Positions 1 through 10,200 of a stretch of DNA of 64,000 bases are shown piece by piece; positions within the stretch are counted from its first letter, which is position 1, and each line of letters begins with the position of its first letter. The DNA is taken from assembly GCA_016647705.1 (NCBI GenBank), contig CM028328.1, forward strand, positions 37,858,501 to 37,922,500. Reading direction: 5' to 3'. A model generated the notes under the pieces. The model ran no database searches. It saw only the letters and a program-made list of their open reading frames with translations, and had not been told where the DNA came from. The stretch comes from Eucommia ulmoides. Lineage: Eukaryota > Streptophyta > Magnoliopsida > Garryales > Eucommiaceae. A program made the translations under genes and the position numbers.

Positions 1-84
1 CCACAATCTTCGCCCATATCTACAGCTTCGTGTATTATATATGAAGAGGTGCTTTCTAGGGGAATCAAGAATTTGTACGCTCAA

Positions 85-370
85 CAAAAGAACATTGCTT
101 TTGCTCCCCGTCCTAATTGCCCCCTCATCTCTCGCTTGGCATTTGCAGATGATGTGGTTATTTCCACAAATGGTTAGAATTCTAGTCAAAGCTTCATCAC
201 AAAATTTCGTCACAAATATATCAGGTTTTCTCTGGACAGGTGAATAAGGGAAAAAAGTTCTTTCTGTGTCACCAGAAGCCTCTGCCACCAAGAAAACAAT
301 TATTGCTCACACTTCAGGGATTAAGAATTCTGACTAGCCCCTTCTTTACCTGGGATGTCCGCTATTTCAG
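85..370 (+). pseudogene. LINE reverse transcriptase remnant
   Basis: Frame 1 near 133 reads RLAFADDVVISTNG. The FADD box is the LINE version of the YxDD catalytic motif of reverse transcriptase. In shifted frames downstream one can read a GQVNKGKSFF-like stretch, which follows the catalytic box in plant L1-type elements. A stop follows directly after the FADD segment and at least two frameshifts are needed, so this is dead. It is cut at about 370 by a copia LTR fragment. Only the palm/thumb part is left; no endonuclease or poly-A tail is visible. Confidence 0.6.
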
Positions 371-598
371 GGGAGAAGACATAGGTAAGAGTAGCTTGCC
401 GAACCTCTATAAATCTTTGTGTCAATTTCTCTATCCTTATCTTTTTGGTTGTACACTTAGTTAAACATGTTTCTACCTAATATCAAGACAATAATTGTTT
501 AGGAAAGTTGAAGTGGTTTGTTTTGTTTAAGTTATTTGTTTAAATATTTTTTAATTACCCAATTCAACCCCCCTCTTGGGTAGATCTTTGGACCAACA
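371..598 (+). mobile_element. 3' end of a copia (SIRE-like) LTR
   Basis: This stretch matches the last ~230 bases of the LTRs ending at 29372, 49610 and 56015. It has the segment around TAGGTAAGAGTAGCTT, then CCCCCCTCTTGGGTAG, and ends in CCAACA. The 5' part of the LTR is missing, so it is truncated at the junction with the LINE remnant. Confidence 0.75.
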
Positions 599-600
599 AT

Positions 601-612
601 TGGTACCAAAGC
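601..612 (+). other. Primer-binding site (initiator Met tRNA)
   Basis: TGGTACCAAAGC lies two bases after the LTR end. It resembles the usual plant copia priming site TGGTATCAGAGC, complementary to the 3' end of initiator tRNA-Met. It shows that the LTR at 371-598 was a 5' LTR read on the + strand. A short leader with a 14-codon frame (start at 669) follows before homology is lost. Confidence 0.6.
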
Positions 613-720
613 TAGATTAGCTTAATAGGCTTAATATCCTAGCTAAACGATCACGTGACACATACTATGGATGATATTTTATATGAATCTGCTCTTGAAT
701 GTGATATCTGAACACGGATC

Positions 721-2004
721 CATAGTCGCCACTACATTACCTTCCAAACAACATCCATGCGTCAGTATTTACAGATGAGATTTTTAGTTTTTTCTTTTAA
801 ATGAGCATTGTGATGAATTATTGTGACAATAGTGTAAAGCAGCAGATCATCACCCATCTAGCATCTAGGAACCGCCATTTTTTTTAAAAGAGCTGACGTT
901 ACTAAACTTCTTCCAAAAATAGGGTGTCCATATTCAATAAATGCATTATTCCTTAATTTGCAGAATTTAAGTAACAAGTATATGAAATCAGCAATTCATA
1001 ATTATCTTTTGATTCCATAAAATTCATAAAAATCCGAACACAAATCCTTAATTTCCATAACCATAACCACAAAAATGACATGCATGTGTAGGTATTAAAC
1101 AAAAGATCTGAAATGTTTGTGGGAATTCAACATTCTGTTGAATGTTGCGAAACAGCTCTGCGAAACAAAATTCAGCATAGTGTCGGATTCCACTCTGTTG
1201 AATACAACACAATTCAACAAGGTGTTAAATTTAACAAACATCCATCATTGTTCAAGCCAATTATGGAAAACAAATAGAAAAAAAATGAATCCGAATATAA
1301 AGGATTGAATTGAATACAGAATGGAAAGATAAGGTTAATTTAAACAAACAATTAATTCGAATTGTGTTTAAAAAAGTTAAATGGAATAAACCGAAATAAA
1401 TGTGTGAGTTGTCTTAAAGATATGGTATCTTGAATCTACAAGGGCCAAATGAATCATAGAAAATTGGGAAAATTCAAAACTAAAACGCAAAGAAAAAATT
1501 GGTTTGAGGAGGAAAAAATGACAAAATTAAATGATGGGATAAATTAGGGGTTTCGACCCCCTCAATGGGATGGCTAAACGATTTTTCCAAATTTAAATTA
1601 CACATTCAGCAAAAAATAGTGCTGTATTATTTTCACTTAGGCCACCTTTTGCATCAACTTCACAAATCCATATGATTATCTTTTAGGACATTATATGCTA
1701 TTTTTATGCTAATTTGAATACTAATTTAGGGTCATGGTAGGCCATTTTGATACATTCATGGTAGGAATCGAGTTAATCTTCAATATTCTATGTTCATGTA
1801 ATTTTGATTAATATTTCATATATCTCACATGCATTTACATGATCCATAGACTAAGAAGGACATAATGCATGTTCCATTAGATCTAATGCATTTACTTAGT
1901 TCATGAATAAGATTAGTTGTATCTTTTATCTTTTAGAATGTAGTTTGATTAAAGATTGTTCATATTTTTCCTATATTCATGTTAGCTTAATTTTAGCACA
2001 TTAA
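721..2004. other. No gene recognised (721-2004)
   Basis: AT-rich sequence with no convincing exon, RNA gene or terminal repeat. It probably includes degraded copia internal sequence at its left end and intron or intergenic DNA up to the TRIM. If the HAD-like gene at 4233-11736 is intact, this could be part of its intron 6. Confidence 0.4.
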
Positions 2005-2009
2005 ATTTG

Positions 2010-2581
2010 TGTTGAATCCCACATCGATGTTGGGGCCCCCCAATATCCATTCGCAGTAGTTGGGCAAAGTGCATCCTACATGTTTGGGGCCATGTTGAAT
2101 TCCACATGACTTGTGTTACCTGATCCTGAGCTCTACTGAAAGCTTAGGGCAAGCCTCCTCTTACATGGCATCTTTTGAGAGTGAGTGAGGCCCACTGGGT
2201 TTCTACATGATATTAGAGCCAAACATTTGTTGGGCCCCTGATATCCATTCGTAGTGTTTGTCAAAGTCCAACTTGTGCATGAAGAGGCGTGTTGAATCCC
2301 ACATTGATATTGCCCCCCCCCCCCCCCCCCCCTCGGGATATCCGTTTGAAATAGTTTGGAAAAGTCCACCCATGTGAGGGAATATGTTGAATCCCGCATC
2401 GATGTTGGGCCCCCCGATATCTGTTCACAATAGTTTGACAAAATCCATCCTGCGTGTGAGGGGGCATGTTGAATCCCACATCACTTTTGTTCTCAGATCC
2501 TGAGATATACATAAACCTTAGGGCAATCCTCCTCTTACAAGGCGTTTTTTGAAAGTGAGTTAGGACTACTGGATTTCTACA
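2010..2581 (+). mobile_element. TRIM (miniature LTR retrotransposon)
   Basis: The element is flanked on both sides by ATTTG (2005-2009 and 2582-2586), a 5-bp TSD. The left LTR is 2010-2207 and ends in TTTCTACA. A priming site TGATATTAGAGCC follows at 2208-2220 and resembles the tRNA-Met site. A purine-rich run (GAAGAGGCG, near 2281) precedes the right LTR. The shared 115-bp LTR core is at 2093-2207 and 2467-2581. An ~80-95-bp unit beginning TGTTGAATCCC stands before each core, once on the left (2010) and twice on the right (2290, 2385). There is no coding capacity, as expected for a TRIM. Confidence 0.85.
2313..2332. repeat. Poly-C run inside the TRIM
   Basis: Twenty consecutive C residues lie in the first repeat unit of the right LTR. 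The sister units have only five or six C at the same place, so the run expanded in this unit only. Confidence 0.9.
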
Positions 2582-2831
2582 ATTTGCATTTGCATATTCC
2601 CATACATGCCCTACATAGATCTGCTTCTATCTTCATGACATAATCCATAAAGGAAACATCATTTGCATGCTTAGGGACTTAAGATCATAATTGCTTCAAT
2701 TAATTTATATTGCCTATTTACACCAAAGAGGTCCATTTTGTTTAATACAAAAACTCCTCCCCCTCTCCCCCGAGTGGATCATCCTTTCCATTTCTCTAAT
2801 ATTTGACATTGACAAGAGGTCATACTGGAAG

Positions 2832-2878
2832 GATAAAAAAAAAAAAAAAGAGAGAGAGAGAGAGAGAAAAAAAAAAAC
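2832..2878. repeat. A-rich / (AG)n microsatellite
   Basis: A run of A is followed by about ten AG repeats and a second A run. The short frames across it are low-complexity artefacts. Confidence 0.85.
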
Positions 2879-2929
2879 CTTTTCCCACTTTATTTTGAAA
2901 ACCAAGAACAAAAATTATTTCCCTTATAG

Positions 2930-3259
2930 AAAAATTGCTTCAAAAAATGGAATAAAACATTTGGAGTGCCTAACACCTCCCCCAAGTGTAACCGATCCCC
3001 AAAACTTTAAAAATGAATCTTAGGTTAGACCTTTGTTTTAGGAGTCAATTTTTACTTAGCCAATTTAAACATTTTTTATTTTTATTTTTTTTGAAAAAAT
3101 TGGTGACCTAGAACAACAATTTAAAACAGTAGGTGGCTACTCCATTTTAAGAAAATTAGGTTTAAGTTCTTTTTTAAAAACTCAGCGCACAAAAAGCACT
3201 TTTCAAACACTTTAGTTATTCTAAATAATTTGTATTTTCTTTGAAAAATCCCGGAGGTG
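2930..3259 (+). mobile_element. Gypsy (Tat/Ogre-type) LTR 3' portion
   Basis: The text around 2965-3010 (CTAACACCTCCCCCAAGTGT) and 3130-3150 (GTAGGTGGCTACTCC) is paralogous to 57345-57515 in this window. Sequences like these, with TAACACCTTCCC and GGTGGCGACTCC motifs, are typical of the 3' end of Tat/Ogre gypsy LTRs as I recall them. The run ends in CCCGGAGGTGACA at about 3259, a plausible LTR terminus. No 5' LTR start or TSD was found. Confidence 0.5.
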
Positions 3260-4232
3260 ACAACCGTCTTGTCTCTCTTTCTACCATCCTTTTCGCCAAA
3301 TAAATTGAACTCTATTCATCTTCTAACTCAAGTAAATATACAAATTGATCAGACATATCAAGAATAAGAGAGACAATTCCGGCAAAACAATAGGACAGGA
3401 GATACAATTGTTGCTTAGCTTAAAACATATTTTCAGTGCACTTGTCTCTATGGAATATAAAATGTTTTAACTGTCTCTAAGGAAATAAGGCTAAAACAGT
3501 CACAACTTATACTAACAATATTTGATGGCAAAATGGAGGAAGAGGAGCTTCATTTTATCTTATAGCTTATATAAAAAATTCATCACTGCCAGCATGTAGA
3601 TGGCTACCACTTTCTGAAATGACTCTTTCCAAGGTTGTAGAAATGTATACTCATGTTGCCGTCTGAAGTGTCAAAGTGGTCACACAAGGGATATATGAAC
3701 ATGCCATTAGGCCTTTTACAAATGAGAAAATCGCCCGGTAACACGATAATGCAGGGCTGGATTGGATATCTTTAAACATTCTCAAGACATGAGAACTTGG
3801 AATGGAACTCCTAACACTGAAATCTCACATAAACAATAATAGTCTATGTGAAAACGGAAAAAAAATGTAGTTTGAAAAGAAACATAAGCTGATTGCATTC
3901 ACGGTTGTCCCAAATGGTAAACACCAGACATGTGGCTACAAGTAAAGCTTATCCACACAATATGACTGCACAGTTATCCAGAGAAGTGTAATGTGATTCA
4001 TTTTCACTTTGAACAGATCTCTAACAGAAAGTTGGAAGGTATAACTAAATAAGATTAACACAAAGATAGTTAGGAATCAAGATAAAGATAAAGATAAAGC
4101 AATGTAGTCGGGAAAGATATCTATGCATCCATTTTCTAATTGGTCTTGAATTTATAAAACAGAGAGCTGATCATAGAAGAACACATAAAGCATCAGATCA
4201 AAAAGTAAAATTTGTAGTATAGAACAACTCAC
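3260..4232. other. Non-coding stretch downstream of HAD-like exon 6
   Basis: I looked on the minus strand for the next expected HAD-like exon and found none. A 12-bp direct run of AAAGAT repeats sits near 4082-4098. Otherwise nothing is recognised. It is best read as the start of intron 6, or as a 3' truncation of the gene. Confidence 0.4.
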
Positions 4233-4294
4233 TTTTGTACTCCAGGTCTTAAAGGCAAACTCTTTGACATCAGAAGACCATCTAATGCATTTTT
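4233..4294 (-). CDS. HAD-like gene exon 6 (last one visible)
   Basis: Acceptor CGGCAG|AAAAAT and donor CAAAA|GTGAGT bound 62 nt encoding [20 protein letters not shown] plus two bases. The donor is a strong match to consensus, which argues that at least one more exon existed downstream (lower coordinates). Confidence 0.88.
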
Positions 4295-7200
4295 CTGCCG
4301 ACAATTAAGAAAGACTTTAGCATTCGAACCAGAAACTCTAATTAGTTTTCAGAAGGGAGAAAATTAAAAGGTTGTGACACTACCTAATTGAAAATGTAAG
4401 AGGAAAACAAACATAATTTGCTGATAATTTTAAGTAGGTCAAGAAAGAAAATAAATTCAAAATGTAGTGATGATCAGAATGAGACAAGCAGCGAGTATCA
4501 AGATTGAGACAAGATTCAACAAGGGGAAATGGCATATAGTGAACATAATTGAAGAAATGTGCTTTGGGAGATTAAACAAACAAACACATATACTGTTAGA
4601 ATAGGATGTGGTGCTAGCAGCTTAAATGGTTGCTTTGAGAATTACTTGTGAGAGCGGGACACATATAACTACCACATCAAACCAAAGGTAATTAAAAGAG
4701 GGTACAACAAAGGATCCAAAATTAAAATGAGAAGGAATGAGAAGCCCTGGTGAAACGTCAAGTCGGTTTCAAGTAGTACTTCATGGATTTATAAAAAAAA
4801 TTCATCTCTAAAACTGGAAGACCAAAAAACCTTGTTCTATGAACTAGCCAACTGCAATGTTAAATTAAATAGTATGTGTACCAGATCATCATATTAATGC
4901 TTAGCAAGATTTGCTACCCTACAAGTTAAGAGGCAACTGAAGAAAAATAAGAATGAAAGCAGAAGCAGTTATTTTTATGGAAAGATGGGGAGGTAAGTGG
5001 AGTTTCACTGAGCTGTGTCAAGCATCCTGGAGGTTGCCAACTGGAAGGGAGATGTGAAGCAGCCATGGGCATGTGAGGAAACTACAAAACACTAGTTCAC
5101 CCTTAAACCTAGGTCGCCAGAGACTCGCATCAAAAGCCTTACGTTTTATTAAATGAGTTCATTAAATATTAGGTAGGTGTAAGTACTCAAACAGGAGAGC
5201 AGAAGACCTATTAAGTACGGGAATACTTAAATAAAAAGCCTTGTACTTGCAATTGAATAATAAAAATGTTTCAGTCAGAAAGAAAAAATAAATAAAAAAT
5301 TGAAAGCTTATTACTGTATATTTGAGGATAGGGCCTTTAGTGTCTCCCAGACTCTCCTCTCTTTAATTAATTATATTTTCGTTCTATTTTATATTATTGT
5401 TTTAATCTCTTCCACTTATTTCATAGCTATTGATTTAATCTCTTCAACTATAATTTTTTCGCATATGCATAGAATGTGTGCCCTCCTATACTAGCGTGAT
5501 ACAATCGAAACCTAGGTGTAATGCCTATTAAACTGTACACCCTATTTTGTATCTTCTCCGTTATCTTCTACAGTAATTCAACATTAGCAGAAAACTCACA
5601 AGCATTTTCCCTTAACAACAAGAAGTCCGAACTATGAAGTTCACAAAGTAAGAGAGGGGATTGGATGGTGTTTTTTGAAGCAGTCTAATGGGTCGGTTTA
5701 CTTTTGGACACGTTTCATTTGCTTTTCTCTTCTTCTTCGGACATATTTGGCATGGTGCTAGAACCTTGTTCAGATATGTTTTTGCCGGTATTGACCTAGA
5801 TTTGGATGCTCAAGTAGAGTTAAGAGCATTCTGAAAAATTGAAGATCCAACTACAAGACCACAAGTAGTTTGATACAAGGGGGAGGGGGTGTGAGGAAGC
5901 AGAGAAAGAAAAAAAATCAGAGGGTATGAGTACTGTTCATACTTTACAGTACAAAGACAGCCTCCATACCCCCTCTTCCTTTAACAATTGAAGTTCCAAC
6001 CCCTACACAAATTGATCAACTTCAGATCCACTAAAAAACAATAAGTTCTGTAAACTATCTGCCACAAATTTTGATGACAAACGATCCAAAAACTTTATTT
6101 TCCATAATTGAATAAATTTTGCTATTGTTCATAAGACTTTGAACCACAAATTTTTAAGAAAATAAGCCCAGTAACATTTCTTTTCAGTCTACCCCTGATC
6201 AAATTATTCATCACGTTCAAAGTGTATTGACCCCACACTTATCCCCACATCACATCCCTTTAAATTGTCTATCAGGGAGATCACAAATCTTGTCAAACAA
6301 CTTTGCAAATTTGGCTTTACTGTTTTTCGGATAAGTAAGCAAGTAGAACTTTCTTATGGGAAACAAAGAAAAGGCCTAAAGGCTAGGATAAGAGAATAGT
6401 TACCTAAGTCAAGACCATATAACAAGATTAATCCCCTATCTACTAGATCTAAATGCCTGATGTACTTGATAAATACTTGACCAATGATTGACTGTCAGAA
6501 TGAACTGTAATACCTTTTCTCTCAGAACGCTTCTCATAAATGATCCCTTCTCACTAGTGGGAAGTGAACTTGGCCAGCCAATCTGAAGCAAGTCAGCAAT
6601 AAGAGAGGTTAAGCTTTTTTTTTTTTTTTTTAAAAAAAAAAATTGCAGAGAGATGTAATGACGTCCACAGAGATTGTTGAGTTTGACTCCAGAATATAGA
6701 ATATGAAGAACTGACCCGGTTAAAGTACATGATCAACATCTTTTCCTCATCACCAGCACTTTTCCTAAAATAAATGATGAGTTCAAAAACCCCCAAAAAT
6801 ACTGAACCTTAAATTGAGAATTTTTAGATAGAAAAAAAATAGCATGTAAAATCATAGAGAATAGAATATGATAGGAATTCTGCGAGAAGACTCAAGCAGT
6901 AATTTCTAGACCAAAGTCTCTTTAAGCCACAAATATGATATTCATGCGCGTGTAAGAAAAACAGGCCAATTTGAAACCCAAAATTCAAAAGTTCATCAAG
7001 TGACTTATATTTACCTTTTTGCTTTTTATAAGTTCTTCCAGACCAGAATGACTGGCGAAGTGGCGATTATAATAGAAAGTGACTCAACTGACTTGAACTA
7101 AGTGAGTAAGACAATGCTTATCTAGCTCAAAGGAAGTTTTCCAAGAAGCCTTGAAGTCGAAAATTTAGTAAAACATTTTCAGGTGTGAATCACTAAATAT

Positions 7201-10200
7201 TTCTGATATCATACCTTACAAGGTCTAAATAGATGGGTTCTGTCCATTTTGCACAGTCCAGTCCAAGCTTTTGAAATGCTGGCAATATGAATAAACCCAG
7301 TGTCAACATATGTTTGCTGACTAATTTCAGACATTGCGATGGATCTTAATTTGAAACCATTTAAGCAATAGCACAAATTTAATGCATTGTCGCACCTACA
7401 TTGAAGGCTTGCCGATTTCCCAAGCGATAGACATCCATTAGAACCCTGAATTTTTTTTTTTTAAAAAAAAATAAATAAAAAAAAAAAAAAAAAAAAAAAA
7501 AAAAGAAGAAGAAGAGAACAAAAGAAAAGAGAATCAAGCCACCAAAAACTCAACTTTACACGAACAGTTTTTCTTCTTTCTTTTAACTCACAGGCCCACA
7601 CACGAAATCCTTAAATCACTACTTTACACCAGCAGTTAAATGCTACACATCCCAGAAAATTATTCATTACGTATCTGAAGTCCAATATGCAGAAGAAATG
7701 AAACAAGGAGCAAAAGAAGACAATCTTGATCACATGCTTCTCCAACTTGCAAATTTTGACCAGATATCTTATTAAACTTAACTTTTGTTTTACTCATAGA
7801 GTGCTTAATGTTTATAAACCAGATACTTGAATTTGTAAACGGGGTGCATGCTGGAGTGTCATGCATAAAGAAAATAAATTTACATTAATAATAGAAAAGC
7901 CCTAATTTCAGGTAATGATTTGAAAGGGCAGCTTGATGCACAAAGATTCCAGCTATTGCAGGGTTTGGAGAAGGTTAGACATATGCAGCTTTACCCCTGC
8001 ATGCAGAGAGACAGTTTCCAAGATTTGAACCCGAGACTTCCAGGTCACAATGGAGCAACCTTACCATTGTACCCAAGGCTCAACCAATTTGAGGTAATGG
8101 CCATAATGCACTACACTACACATATGAAGTGTTGATTATTGAGAAAGGATGGTCCAATAATTAAGTCAAAGGTTCAAAACTAGAGGATGTCAAAATATAT
8201 GAACGTGAGATACAAGAATTAGCATCATGGACATATGGTTTAGGATACCATATGGTCCTCAATGACAATCCTATGAGGTTCCATTCATAACTCATATAGT
8301 TATAGGTGGATTAGCCCCTGCAACTTATAGATTAATTTTCAAAGCCACACCGAGTCAATTTGAGATTCAATACTTAGCCTCATGTGCAATCCCAACTTGC
8401 ACATGGTTAAAACCATAAAATAACTTAATTTTATTTAACATTTAATTTATTGAAATAAAAGAAAATGAAAAAACACATTGGGCTTAAGCCCCAAACCCAA
8501 GGCTTCACCCAATTTTTAGGCCCAAGGCTCCGCCCAAGAAGTATTTCCCCCCAACCATAGCCCAGAGGCATTTCCACAACGCCCCGCCTCTGGGCTCACC
8601 CAGAAAACGCCCTTTGCAACACTGAATGAGAAAGACTCGAGCAACATCCCCTTTTTTATATTCTATTTTCACACCTTTAGTGATTAAAATAATATTCAAA
8701 ATTACTAAATGAATTATATAAGTCCTTCATTATTTACATACCCCCTCCCCCATTTAGGTACTAGTGTTTGTGGCACACAAAAAATTCATGCGCATTATAT
8801 TTATTTTATCTTTTAAATAATTGTAATATAACAGCTGAAAAATAAGAATATAATTAAGGTTACACAAAAAATAACTACTTACCCCTTGCTCTCCCTCTAC
8901 TAGTGTTTGTAACGCACATGTGTGCATTATATTTGTTTTAATATTTTTAAGGGCAATTCATTGAACAATTTCACTTTTTGTAATTTGTGTAATAGTAAGA
9001 GTTGTCGCCACGTGGCCTGGAGGTCACGGGTTCAAGTCGTGGAAACAGTCTCTTGCGAAAAAAGTAAAGTAAGGCTGCGTACAATAAATTTAAGTGGTCC
9101 AACTCTTCCTCGGACCCTGCGCATAGCGAGAGTTTTGTAGCACCGGGTTGCCCTTTTTTTTAATAGTGGATGGTAAGCAGGTCAGTCAAAATTTTTAGTT
9201 GAATGTAAACGAAAATTAACACGACCAGAGGACTATACAAAAGTCGAGGATCATTTTAGAGCTCATACTACATTTTTAGTTAAATGTAGCTGAATATGCA
9301 CACGACCAAAATATTACACAAAAATTAGGATACCACAAAGGAATGCTAGCTCACCCTTTCGAAAAATGAAAACATAACGAATGGTTCTTCAAACTTATTT
9401 ATTCGTATGCACTACAATATAATTTAGGAATATCACAAAAAATACACTATGTAATTTTTCCTAAAATATAACCAAAAAAAAAATACCTCAATTTAAGTAT
9501 ATTAGTCAATGAGACATAGCTTAAAAATAAAATTAAAATAAGATCTTGAATTAATGAAACCTATTTTCTATTTAGAAAGAAAAAAAAAAAGGTGGAAAGA
9601 AAAAAACAAAATAGGCAAATGTGTTAGATTGTGAAAATTAAACGTTAAATATAAAATACAATTAATAACATCATTAATAACGAATTAAAAAGGTAATTTA
9701 TTATGTATGTTTTGTAATATAATAAATAGACTTAGGGTAGTTTTTCTAATATTCTCATATAATGTGAGCAAAAGTTCAACAAAGGATGAGTCGTTCGTAT
9801 GCATTGGGAAAAAAATTAGCAGTACCCACACAAAGAATGGGGTATTTTGGTCATCTTATTAAACTTCCGTGCCATGCAACCTTGGCTTACACATGGAGCA
9901 ATCATAAAATATCAATGTAAGGCTAGAACACTCGGGGATGAATGAGGAAGGCTTCTTAGAAACTTACATGTTGAGCAATCATAAAATATTAATGTGAGGC
10001 TAGATGACTTGGGGATAAATGATGGAGGCTTCTCAGAACCAACTCTAATACCGTCCAGATCCATTCCAGTCTAAAACTATACTCACTATAGATTGAGTAG
10101 CTTGTTCAACTTGTAGCATAATTTGGGAAGCCTCGTAAAGGCAATATAGGGTTCAACTTAGTAGAATGATGTACAAATTGATTTATTTAAATGGATCAAA

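Noticed and set aside
3541..3780. Possible HAD-like exon 7 on the minus strand
   Set aside because: The best frame (WKESFQKVVAIYMLAV) does not fit the family after LRPGVQ, and no acceptor in the right phase was found.
8997..9160. tRNA gene, because of the B-box-like GGGTTCAAGTC
   Set aside because: No cloverleaf or acceptor stem forms, and the 3' body and TSD mark it as a SINE.
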